Assembly: GCA_019312685.1 (NCBI GenBank)
Contig: JAFDCR010000344.1
Location: forward strand, 1 to 19,480
Source: Deltaproteobacteria bacterium
GTDB lineage: Bacteria > Desulfobacterota > Desulfobulbia > Desulfobulbales > BM004
Length of the DNA: 19,480 nt
Reading direction: 5' to 3'
Shown here: one piece after another, positions 1-7,262 of the stretch
How the letters are laid out: each line of letters starts with the position of its first letter
Numbering within the stretch: position 1 is the first letter of the stretch
Notes under the pieces: generated by a model
Told to the model about the DNA's origin: nothing
The model's database searches: none
The model's input: the letters and a program-made list of their open reading frames with translations, nothing else
Made by a program: the position numbers and the translations under genes

Positions 1-113
1 CCTGACTCGATAAGAACCGTATGACCTGATTCTGCAAGCGCACGCACACCAACCGGAACAATACCGACCCTGAACTCCTTGTCTTTTATTTCCCGCGGGA
101 CACCGATGATCAT
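1..113 (-). CDS. ald: alanine dehydrogenase, N-terminal fragment (runs off the window)
   Basis: Reading the minus strand from the ATG at 113-111 gives 37 codons beginning MIIGVPREIKDKEFRVG and continuing through a GVRALAESGHTVLIES segment. This is the characteristic start of alanine dehydrogenase, which interconverts alanine and pyruvate plus ammonia with NAD. The related transhydrogenase alpha subunit (PntA) starts similarly but usually with MRIGIPRE and a different second block, so Ald is preferred. A GGAGAG ribosome binding site lies a few bases before the ATG. The rest of the gene lies beyond base 1. It is divergent from the antiporter gene at 318, sharing a 204-base intergenic region. 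Only the N-terminus is visible, so integrity of the gene cannot be judged. Confidence 0.85.
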   Translation of the reverse strand, partial: MIIGVPREIKDKEFRVGIVPVGVRALAESGHTVLIES

Positions 114-215
114 ATAATCTCTCCAGATGGATTTAAGAAGAAGTTTAATACACCGTGAAACCTTTGCTAACCTAGTCTAAATCGGTAAATTTTGACAACC
201 TGTTTATTGTAAACC

Positions 216-228
216 GGTCATGCTGACC
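216..228. promoter_or_regulatory. 13-bp palindrome GGTCA-tgc-TGACC, candidate operator
   Basis: A perfect 5-bp inverted repeat with a 3-base spacer sits near the middle of the ald/antiporter divergent intergenic region, about 90-100 bases from each start codon. Such a symmetric site suits a dimeric regulator acting on one or both promoters. No regulator gene is next to it and I cannot name the family. A short palindrome like this can also occur by chance. Confidence 0.3.
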
Positions 229-243
229 TTAAGGTAGTATGAT

Positions 244-272
244 TTCGCAGGATAACAGTAATTGATTATAGT
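244..272 (+). promoter_or_regulatory. candidate sigma-70 promoter for the antiporter gene
   Basis: A TTCGCA hexamer (244-249; 4 of 6 matches to the -35 consensus) is followed after 17 bases by TATAGT (267-272; 5 of 6 to the -10 consensus). A second, overlapping TATAGT lies at 272-277. It is about 45 bases ahead of the start at 318. A better -35 look-alike, TTGACA at 192-197, has no suitable -10 at the right distance. Confidence 0.35.
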
Positions 273-317
273 ATAGTTATGGAGAGTGCATGATATGCAG
301 AAAACAGAGGAGTTTAA

Positions 318-2423
318 ATGGAAATTACCCTGCTGATGGCATTAATTCTAACCGCTGGTTTTATTGCCGCCAAAGCCGGCCAGGTATTCCGGCTGCCTTC
401 TGTCACCGGCTTCATCGCTGCAGGTGTTCTCCTTGGGCCGTCAGGTTTTAATGTAATCACTGCCGAGGCAACAGGGAATCAGCTCAGGCATTTTACCCAG
501 ATTGCCCTGATGCTGATAGCTTTCGGCATCGGAGAACATTTGGAACTGAAACGGTTGAAGGTTACTGCCAGAACCGTCCTGTCAATCTGTCTGGCGGATA
601 CGGCCGCCGCCCTTCTCCTGGTCGCCGGGGCTATTTTGGCGGTTACCATGGTAATAGGGGCAGGCGGCCCGGCTTACTATTTTAAAGATTACGTGGTTCT
701 GGCCATAATACTTGGAACGGTTTCCATAGCCACTGCACCAGGCACCATTCTTTTCATAACCCGGGAAAGCAGGGCTGTCGGTCCCCTCACGACAACCCTG
801 TTGCAGGTGGTTGCGGTAAACAACGGCCTGGCCATTGTTTTTTTTGGTGTCGGCCTGGTACTCGCAAGGCAGGTAGTAGGGGTTGATCATACCCTTTGGG
901 GAACGATGCTGACCATCCTGGCAAAAATTTCTTTTTCCCTGCTGCTGGGCGTGGCAACAGGCCTGATCATAGATTTTATCATACATCGGTTACGGGACAG
1001 AGGCGAGATGCTGACCGCTGGCCTGGCCCTGCTTCTTTTATGTGGCGAGATGGCAAGATTTCTTAAACTTTCACCGCTTCTTGCAGGTATTGCCATCGGT
1101 TTTACCATTGTAAACAGAGACCGCAGGGATGTCAGGCTCTTCAGGACGCTCAATGCTTTTGAGCCGCCGATTTATGTCCTGTTTTTTACCCTTGCCGGTG
1201 CCCACCTGGATTTCTCCGCCTTAACTATAGCCGGCTGGCTGGGATTTATTTATTTCCTTCTCAGGTTTATAGGCAAGACTGTCGGAACATACCTTGGGGG
1301 AGTCCTGGCAGATGCAAGCTGGCAGTTGAGAAAGTATCTGGGGATGGCCCTTATCCCTCAAGCCGGCGTGGCCATAGGTCTGGTCTTTTTGATAAACGGA
1401 GACCCGGATCTTAACAAATATGCCGCAATTCTGACTCCGACTGTGTTGGTTGGTGTCTTATTTGCTGAGCTTATCGGGCCGGCCTGCACAAAATATGCTT
1501 TGGAAAAATCAGGAGAAGCAGTTGTCGGCAACGGTTCGGGATCCGGGGTTGAGCCGGTGAAATGTGATGTTTATTTCCCTGAAGAGCCACGGGATGCTCA
1601 GCTTCCACAGTGGTCATGGGAAAAGCTAACTCCGGCTTCATCGCCCGTTGGTTCTGTTGTTTTCGGAGTATCCCAAGAGAGCACGGTCGGCGGACTTGCC
1701 AGAATGGCAACACTGCTGGCCCATCATTTCAGGGCCCAGCCGGTCGCCGTAAGGATTGATACTGGAAAAGAAGAAACCGACACGGATATTTCAGAGCTTT
1801 TTGCAATTGCTGCTCAGGAAGCAAGAAGCCTTGGTTATGCTCTACATACCGCTGAAATAAGGGCGGAAAGCATAGCAAAAGGGATTGTTGCGGCTGCAAG
1901 AGAAAAAAATGCCCTGACAATCCTGCTTGGATATCCTTTTCAGAGAACGGAGCACAGCTTTAATAAGATAGTAGAAGATATTGCCGCAGCTGCTTCCTGT
2001 CCAATTACGATAGTCAGGTTCACCGGCATACTGCATACAGAAAGGATACTTGTACCGATTATTAGCTCTACTGATCTTGAAGTAATCGGCGACACACTCT
2101 GCTCATTGGCCCATGTCGGAAAGCACCACATAACTTTACTGCGCCTTCTTTCAGCGGATGTGCAGGAAGATGAGATGGCAACCTATGAAAAAAAATTATA
2201 TAACTGGGCCGCAGGTAAGGCTTTACCGTTTGTAAAATGCATTGTCACCAAGGCGGAAGCACGATTGGAGGAAATACTGAAACAGGCGCTTTGCTATGAT
2301 TTTGTTATCATGGCAGTATCGCAGGGTACAGGTATCAAGAAACTCCTGATCGGCTCTCTGGCAGACGATGTGGCCGGCAGCTGCCAAAGGCCGATGCTGA
2401 TAGTACACCGGCCGCGGCTGTAA
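318..2423 (+). CDS. CPA2-family cation/proton antiporter with two C-terminal Usp-like domains
   Basis: This 701-residue inner-membrane protein has about 12 hydrophobic segments in residues 1-395, a linker, and two cytosolic universal-stress-protein-like domains at about 441-570 and 572-701. Family marks are a proline-rich unwound helix (TAPGTILFITRES, 139-151), a GPLTTTLLQVVAV segment (155-167) and a late PQAGVAIGL block. Known relatives exchange Na+ or K+ for protons. It has no TrkA-N/RCK domain, which Kef channels use; the Usp pair may sense a nucleotide instead (inference). The oddity is residues 168-169, Asn-Asn, where similar antiporters usually carry an Asp-Asp or Asn-Asp pair that binds the ion. 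Ion exchange is therefore uncertain. The start is set by AGAGGAG at 306-312. The serA gene follows after 64 bases on the same strand. Confidence 0.85.
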   Translation: MEITLLMALILTAGFIAAKAGQVFRLPSVTGFIAAGVLLGPSGFNVITAEATGNQLRHFTQIALMLIAFGIGEHLELKRLKVTARTVLSICLADTAAALLLVAGAILAVTMVIGAGGPAYYFKDYVVLAIILGTVSIATAPGTILFITRESRAVGPLTTTLLQVVAVNNGLAIVFFGVGLVLARQVVGVDHTLWGTMLTILAKISFSLLLGVATGLIIDFIIHRLRDRGEMLTAGLALLLLCGEMARFLKLSPLLAGIAIGFTIVNRDRRDVRLFRTLNAFEPPIYVLFFTLAGAHLDFSALTIAGWLGFIYFLLRFIGKTVGTYLGGVLADASWQLRKYLGMALIPQAGVAIGLVFLINGDPDLNKYAAILTPTVLVGVLFAELIGPACTKYALEKSGEAVVGNGSGSGVEPVKCDVYFPEEPRDAQLPQWSWEKLTPASSPVGSVVFGVSQESTVGGLARMATLLAHHFRAQPVAVRIDTGKEETDTDISELFAIAAQEARSLGYALHTAEIRAESIAKGIVAAAREKNALTILLGYPFQRTEHSFNKIVEDIAAAASCPITIVRFTGILHTERILVPIISSTDLEVIGDTLCSLAHVGKHHITLLRLLSADVQEDEMATYEKKLYNWAAGKALPFVKCIVTKAEARLEEILKQALCYDFVIMAVSQGTGIKKLLIGSLADDVAGSCQRPMLIVHRPRL

Positions 2424-2487
2424 TTCTAATCCGTTCTTTTGTTGCTTGCCCTTGACAACCGGCCCTAATACAGTTATCCCATTAATT

Positions 2488-3675
2488 ATGGAAGAAATAT
2501 TCCGTATTAAAACAATTAATCGCATCGCACCGGAAGGACTGGCCCTTTTCGGTCCTTATTTTCAAGTAGGGCCCGATATTCCCAATCCCAATGGTATCAT
2601 AGTGCGCAGCGGCAAGGTCGATACGGATGATTACCCGGAGCTTCTGGCAGTGGCAAGAGCAGGGGCCGGGGTTAATAATATATCGGTTGACAAGGCAACC
2701 CGGCAGGGAATCTGTGTATTCAATACTCCAGGAGCCAATGCCAACGCTGTTTCAGAACTGCTCTTTGCCATGCTGGGTGTGGTCATGCGTCATATCCATC
2801 AGGGGGTAGAGTTCTGCAAGGAACTTTCAGGTCTGGACGATGAGGCAATCAGCCGGGCGGTAGAGTCACAAAAAACAAAATTCAGGGGAGCTGAACTGGC
2901 AGGCAAGACCCTTGGTGTTGTTGGTGTGGGGAAAATAGGAGTAATGGTTGCTAATGGCGGGGTGCAAAGGCAGATGAAAGTTGTCGCCTTTGATCCTTTT
3001 CCGGCCATAGAAAATATTCATTCCTTATCCTATGACGTAAAACTCACCAGAAACCTGGGGGCAGTTCTGCAGCAGGCAGATATTGTTTCAATCCATGTGC
3101 CCCTGAATCAGAAAACAAGGGGGCTGGCGGGCAGAGAGTTTATCGCCCGGATGCAGCCGGGAGCAACACTGATTAATTTTTCCCGGGGTGAGATTGTGGA
3201 TGATGAAGCTGTACTCCAGGCCCTGGATGCAGGTAAGCTTGAAGGCTATATTACGGATTTCCCCAACAGTAAAAATTTGTCTCACCCACGGGTACTAGCA
3301 TCTCCGCATCTCGGGGCGAGCACTGAGGAAAGTGAGGAAAACTGCGCCTGTCTGGCAGTTTCGGAACTGAAAGATTATCTGGAGTATGGCACCATAAGCC
3401 GTTCGGTAAATTTTCCCACAGTTGAATCGATTCCTTCCGGGGCCTGCAACGCAAGGCTTATTATGATAAACAAAGATATTCCCGGCATGATCGGTTTTGC
3501 CTCCAATATCATTGGTACCAACAGGATAAATATTGCGAGTTACCTGAACGAGAGCAACGGCGCCATAGGCTATAATATTATAGATGTAGAGTCCCCTATT
3601 CCACCGGATGTTATAGCTCAAATTGAAGCGCATCCGGATGTAATCCGTACCAGGGTGATACCCTGTCATAACTAA
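2488..3675 (+). CDS. serA: D-3-phosphoglycerate dehydrogenase with ACT domain (variant active site)
   Basis: This enzyme oxidises 3-phosphoglycerate with NAD, the first step of serine synthesis. From the ATG at 2488 it has 395 residues: a substrate domain, a Rossmann domain with GVGKIG (146-151) and the NAD-ribose Asp in VVAFDP (D169), and a C-terminal ACT domain (about 322-393) that commonly binds serine for feedback control. Arg233 (FSRGEIVDD) and His274 (SPHLGAS) fill two of three catalytic positions. The third, the Glu of the usual DVFxxEP, is not seen; the sequence reads TDFPNSKNL (256-264). A longer reading from a TTG at 2446 adds 14 residues. I prefer the ATG because relatives begin close to the FRIKTINRIAPEGL segment, but neither start has a clear ribosome binding site. 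It may be cotranscribed with the antiporter. Confidence 0.85.
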   Translation: MEEIFRIKTINRIAPEGLALFGPYFQVGPDIPNPNGIIVRSGKVDTDDYPELLAVARAGAGVNNISVDKATRQGICVFNTPGANANAVSELLFAMLGVVMRHIHQGVEFCKELSGLDDEAISRAVESQKTKFRGAELAGKTLGVVGVGKIGVMVANGGVQRQMKVVAFDPFPAIENIHSLSYDVKLTRNLGAVLQQADIVSIHVPLNQKTRGLAGREFIARMQPGATLINFSRGEIVDDEAVLQALDAGKLEGYITDFPNSKNLSHPRVLASPHLGASTEESEENCACLAVSELKDYLEYGTISRSVNFPTVESIPSGACNARLIMINKDIPGMIGFASNIIGTNRINIASYLNESNGAIGYNIIDVESPIPPDVIAQIEAHPDVIRTRVIPCHN

Positions 3676-3762
3676 ATCCTGAATAGATAGACAGCGGTTT
3701 CGGAAGTGTTCAAGTTGCATGAAAAGAGACTGTACTGCACTGTATAGCTACGGGGAGTAACC

Positions 3763-4071
3763 TTGGCCTTAGTTAATATTGATTCCGTGTTACGCTCTCT
3801 TTTGCAGAAGCTTGCCAAGCTTAATGCACCCCAGGGAATCGAGCTGCTGTCTTATAAACGAAACCGCTCAATCGCAGTTTTGTTGCTGGCTGATGGGAAA
3901 ATACTTGTACGGGAGCGCGGTTATCGTGATGGAGAGCAGGTTATTGAAAAGGAAGCGCTGCCAAAGTTTTTAAAGTCAACTATTAAATATGAGTTTCCCA
4001 GAAGCAGAAAAGTGAGGATGTATCAGCTTAATAATCCTGAAGAAACTGAAAAAGTCCGGAAAAAACTGTAA
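3763..4071 (+). CDS. small protein of unknown function, 102 residues
   Basis: I do not recognise a family. The gene looks real because GGGGAG (3752-3757) stands five bases before the TTG start, and the frame is open with ordinary codon use to a TAA. The protein is soluble, basic and rich in Lys/Arg. It has an amphipathic N-terminus (SVLRSLLQKLAKL), a strand-rich middle (ELLSYKRNRSIAVLLLADGKILVRERGY) and a charged C-terminus ending KVRKKL. There is no signal peptide, membrane segment or Cys cluster. The middle could be a small beta-sheet fold, but this is a guess. It lies 87 bases after serA on the same strand and converges with the Mrr-like gene, so it may be the last gene of the antiporter-serA transcript. 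Confidence 0.7.
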   Translation: MALVNIDSVLRSLLQKLAKLNAPQGIELLSYKRNRSIAVLLLADGKILVRERGYRDGEQVIEKEALPKFLKSTIKYEFPRSRKVRMYQLNNPEETEKVRKKL

Positions 4072-4086
4072 AGTCAGCAAGCAGTT
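4064..4086 (-). terminator. weak candidate terminator for the minus-strand operon
   Basis: On the minus strand AACTG and CAGTT pair across a 13-base loop and are followed by a run of Ts, about 50-70 bases after the end of the Mrr-like gene. The site overlaps the stop codon of the convergent gene at 3763-4071. The stem is only 5 bp with a long loop, so this is a weak call. Confidence 0.2.
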
Positions 4087-4134
4087 AAAATAATAAGGAT
4101 GCTGAATTTACTAATTTGGTTTTACCCACAGCTT

Positions 4135-5313
4135 TCAGTTTTCTGAGGCTGAGGAGGTATCTTTTGATGAGGAAAAATATTCTTCGTCAATATGGTAGAG
4201 GGTGACAGGCTGACGGGTAATCCCTATGCTGTTTTCACTGAGGAGCATGAGAAGATGCTGCCCGTCAATAAGTTTTACCTGGATACTATCCGGTGTGATT
4301 GCAGCTTCTTTGCATTCCTTGGTAAAACGGCCGAGAGTGATTAACGTGGTGCGGAAACATTCGCGGCTCGCAGCAGCTTTCCTTAACTGGTCTAAAGCCG
4401 GTCTGCCTGTAGAGGTTTGATAACGTTTAACATGTATGACTTCAGGGACGGTGTTGATGCCGAACTGGATGGAAGCTGTGACCTCAACTCCCTTGCTGCC
4501 GCTTTCCCTGGTAATTTTTATATCTTCATAGCCCAGAGCCTCGAGGAGTTCCTGCACAAGAAATTCAAAATCCCTCTGCTGCATGAAGGCAAGAAGGCTG
4601 TTTAACTTGTGCATCTGCTCCTGGTTAAAATCCTTGATTGCCCTAACAACGTCCCTTTTCTGGTCCAGGTCGGTCTGAGTGAACTGTTCGGCATAGTCCA
4701 GGCCTTTTTTGGTGATTAGATATGTTACACCCTCCCGGGAAACATAACTTCTTTCAACAAGGTTGTTGAGCCTGCGGCGCAGAGTATCCCTGATGGTTGC
4801 CTGGGTCCCGAAGTGGGAGTGTTCCCGCAGAAAATCGCTCCATTCAGGCAGAATATCCCGTCTTCTGGCGGAAGTTTTGCCGGCAAGTATTCGTAAAAGG
4901 TGGGGGAGTCCCTCCTGGTCATCAATTTCAGCAAGGAGTTTCGGGTCATTGGCAAGAAATGCCTGGCCCCGGGGGGTCGTTTGGTAAACGCCGAAAACAT
5001 TATCACTCAGCAGGCCGTTGTTGTTAATAAAAAGATATGAACCGTACACATGGCGCGGATTTACTTCCTTGTTGCTTTCCTGCCAGATACGTTCTGCTAG
5101 GACTGCGGCATCACCGGTTAATCTTTTCGCAATCCATGATTCGGGGGTGGACCAATCTACCGGCTGTCTCGGGGTGCCGGTCTGCTCTTCTATAGACTTG
5201 AACATTGCCTTGATCGCTGCCTGGGAGACACCCTCAAATATCTGCAGCAGGTGTCGAACTTCAGAATAGAGCGGAAATTGCGGTGTCCGAACTTTGAGAG
5301 TCTTTTTACTCAT
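4135..5313 (-). CDS. solitary Mrr-like restriction endonuclease with N-terminal winged-helix regions
   Basis: The 392-residue protein ends in a PD-(D/E)xK nuclease domain of the Mrr type (about 247-360): FEFLVQELLEALGY, then SGSKGVEVTA, then VIHVKRYQ, and a late LIDGQHLLMLL. E277 and K296 fill the acidic and lysine positions of the fold. Classical Mrr has Asp at the first and QxK at the second, so this is a variant. Residues 10-120 resemble the Mrr N-terminal winged helix, ending TPRGQAFL; residues 135-210 look like a second one, with LRRRLNNLVERSYVSREGVTYLITKKG. Known Mrr enzymes cut methylated DNA; that activity here is inference. The start is fixed by AAGGAG just upstream. It lies 28 bases after the lytic transglycosylase gene, so it is likely the operon's last gene. 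No methyltransferase or R-M partner is nearby. Confidence 0.75.
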   Translation of the reverse strand: MSKKTLKVRTPQFPLYSEVRHLLQIFEGVSQAAIKAMFKSIEEQTGTPRQPVDWSTPESWIAKRLTGDAAVLAERIWQESNKEVNPRHVYGSYLFINNNGLLSDNVFGVYQTTPRGQAFLANDPKLLAEIDDQEGLPHLLRILAGKTSARRRDILPEWSDFLREHSHFGTQATIRDTLRRRLNNLVERSYVSREGVTYLITKKGLDYAEQFTQTDLDQKRDVVRAIKDFNQEQMHKLNSLLAFMQQRDFEFLVQELLEALGYEDIKITRESGSKGVEVTASIQFGINTVPEVIHVKRYQTSTGRPALDQLRKAAASRECFRTTLITLGRFTKECKEAAITPDSIQVKLIDGQHLLMLLSENSIGITRQPVTLYHIDEEYFSSSKDTSSASEN

Positions 5314-5341
5314 ATGGTCTCCTTGGGCAAAGAGTCATAAC

Positions 5342-6436
5342 CTATTGATAAATGACAAGTTTTTCTCCCGGGTGGATGTACTTGTTGGCACTCAGGTTGT
5401 TCCAGGCCAGCAGTGCAGGCAGGGCAACATCGAACCGATCGGCAATAGTAGACAGGTTGTCCCCTTTTTTTACAATATAAATATGCATTTTGTTATCCTG
5501 TCTCCATTTTTCAGCCAGAATCGCAAAACGGGAATGAAAGTTTTCGCCGGAGCCTTTCGGGACTGCAATAATATGACTTCCCTTAGGTAGGTTGTGCCCT
5601 CTTACTTCAGGGTTAAGGTCCTTAATCTGCTTAAAGTAAGTTTCAGCAGCCTGCGCCACAAGATATAAGGGAGTTCTGTATGACAGGGTTAATTTGACTT
5701 TGTCAAAGGATATTGGCGGATAATAATCTTCCGGCTGAAGGTGAAAACCGAAGCGGGCGGGATTGGAAAAAACAAGTTTGACTGCAATGATTTTAAAAAT
5801 ATAGCGCTGGGTCTCCAGCGGGAGATAGAAGTCATAATAGTTATCAACTTTCTGTCTGCTCTGTTCTTCCTGAATGCGGTCTTCGCCGACATTATAAGCT
5901 GCTGCCGCCAGAGTCCAGGAGCCGAAAAGGTCGTGCAGTTCCTGCAAATATCTGACAGCGGCCTTAGTGGAAGCAAAGAAATTGCGGCGTTCGTCAATAT
6001 TCCTGTTAATGGTAAGCCCATATCTCCGCCCGGTTGATTTTATGAACTGCCAGTAACCGACAGCTCCTTTGGATGAGCCGGCATGGGAAAGAAGGGCGCT
6101 TTCAACCACAGCAATATACTTGAGATCTTCCGGCATATCATTTTGGGCCAGGATTTTCGCAATGTAAGGAAAATAGCGGGTGGAGCGCTTCAGCCAGAGA
6201 ATGACCTGGGGCCGGTTCCAGAGAATAAGAAGCAGTTCCTTTTCAAGTCTTTCGCGCACTTCGGTGGAATCAAGCGGTAACTGCTCGCTACAGAAAGTCA
6301 CCGGCCCCCCGATCCTGATGGCTGAAATAAGAGACGGCAGGGAGGCCGGGGAAATATTATCCATAGTTTCCCCGTTAACATTTGGACTGAGAATACAGAA
6401 CACCAGTACAGAGAATAATAAAAAATGTTTCTGCAT
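5342..6436 (-). CDS. membrane-bound or periplasmic lytic transglycosylase with LysM domain (MltD-like)
   Basis: This enzyme cleaves peptidoglycan glycan strands, leaving 1,6-anhydro ends. A hydrophobic signal sequence (about 1-22) directs it to the periplasm; Cys14 is not in a convincing lipobox. The SLT domain spans about 95-215: catalytic Glu112 in VVESALLSHAGSSKGAVG, the WQFI block (129-132), and AAAAYNVGEDRI (177-188). A single LysM domain (about 319-363: YIVKKGDNLSTIADRF to HPGEKLVIY) binds glycan. E. coli MltD has the same order but more LysM repeats. A strong AGGGAGG site precedes the ATG at 6436. It lies 28 bases after gspB and 28 before the Mrr-like gene. Its place after exeA/gspB suggests it opens the wall for a large envelope complex (inference). 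Confidence 0.88.
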   Translation of the reverse strand: MQKHFLLFSVLVFCILSPNVNGETMDNISPASLPSLISAIRIGGPVTFCSEQLPLDSTEVRERLEKELLLILWNRPQVILWLKRSTRYFPYIAKILAQNDMPEDLKYIAVVESALLSHAGSSKGAVGYWQFIKSTGRRYGLTINRNIDERRNFFASTKAAVRYLQELHDLFGSWTLAAAAYNVGEDRIQEEQSRQKVDNYYDFYLPLETQRYIFKIIAVKLVFSNPARFGFHLQPEDYYPPISFDKVKLTLSYRTPLYLVAQAAETYFKQIKDLNPEVRGHNLPKGSHIIAVPKGSGENFHSRFAILAEKWRQDNKMHIYIVKKGDNLSTIADRFDVALPALLAWNNLSANKYIHPGEKLVIYQ

Positions 6437-6464
6437 AATATCCTCCCTTCCAGCTTTAATTTCC

Positions 6465-7262
6465 CTAGCGGAATAAAAGTTTAGATTTTACTCCACTCCT
6501 GTCCAGCACAACGTCGTCTTGATTGATTGCACTGATGATATAACCTGAGACCATATCGCCTTCACGCAGTATCCGGTTATTAATAACCGTAAGCCTTTTT
6601 TCGGGGATTTTTGACCAGGTGATTGCCTGCAGCTTCATATCCGGATCGTCGAGTTTCGGGATTTCAATATCTTCAACCTTTGCAAAAGGTTGCCGGGTAT
6701 ATCCAGAAGCGGCAATTGATTTTTCAGCAGGCAGTGCTCTCTGTTCACTTGTTATTGAGTCGGAAGCTACCGGGGACGGGACAGTTTCATCTGTTGTTTT
6801 TTTCTCAGAAATTGCAACATTGTCTTGAGCGGTTATCTGGGACGCAGATACCTTCAGGCCGGCAGCCCTCTGTTCAACAGGCTGCTCAGCAGATTCTGAA
6901 ACAGCAAGGGGTATGTCCCGGGACACCTTTTCTGTTTCAGGAGCAACTTTTTCAGATGATGTTTTAGTAAAATCCTGTGAAGAAATTTCAGAAATTATTT
7001 TCTGTTCTGTGGAAAGCGGCTGGACAATTTTTTGCGGCACATCTTGAGGAGGTTGGGTTTTTCCGGATAAGAGCCACCAGCCCGTCAGAACGACAAGGCC
7101 GCAGACAATGCCGCCGCCGATCACCATCAAAATGATATTGTAAGCAGAATTTTGCTTTTCCGTATCTGCCAATGGTACAAATTTGCTGTCAAACGGCTGG
7201 GATTCCTCCAGATGCCTTGGCTCATTTTCCAGTTTTTTCAGGGCGCGAAGTATTGAGCTCAA
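6465..7262 (-). CDS. gspB: GspB-like secretion pathway protein
   Basis: GspB/ExeB partners the ATPase ExeA and helps type II secretins assemble across the cell wall. The 265-residue protein has the family layout: the short cytoplasmic N-terminus MSSILRALKKLE, one membrane helix (about 42-65), a long low-complexity periplasmic linker rich in Glu, Ser, Gln and Pro, and a compact C-terminal domain (about 205-265) with LQAITWSKIPEKRLTVIN and the REGDMVSGYII and DDVVLDR segments. The start is a TTG at 7262-7260, preceded by AAGGAG at a spacing of eight. It overlaps the exeA stop codon by four bases (TTGA), which points to translational coupling and fixed stoichiometry with the ATPase. Confidence 0.85.
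   Translation of the reverse strand: MSSILRALKKLENEPRHLEESQPFDSKFVPLADTEKQNSAYNIILMVIGGGIVCGLVVLTGWWLLSGKTQPPQDVPQKIVQPLSTEQKIISEISSQDFTKTSSEKVAPETEKVSRDIPLAVSESAEQPVEQRAAGLKVSASQITAQDNVAISEKKTTDETVPSPVASDSITSEQRALPAEKSIAASGYTRQPFAKVEDIEIPKLDDPDMKLQAITWSKIPEKRLTVINNRILREGDMVSGYIISAINQDDVVLDRSGVKSKLLFR

Noticed and set aside
192..197. TTGACA as the -35 box for the antiporter promoter
   Set aside because: No -10-like hexamer is found 16-18 bases downstream.
2446..2487. TTG start that would lengthen SerA by 14 residues
   Set aside because: The added residues do not look like the family's N-terminus, there is no ribosome binding site, and the ATG at 2488 sits right before the conserved region.
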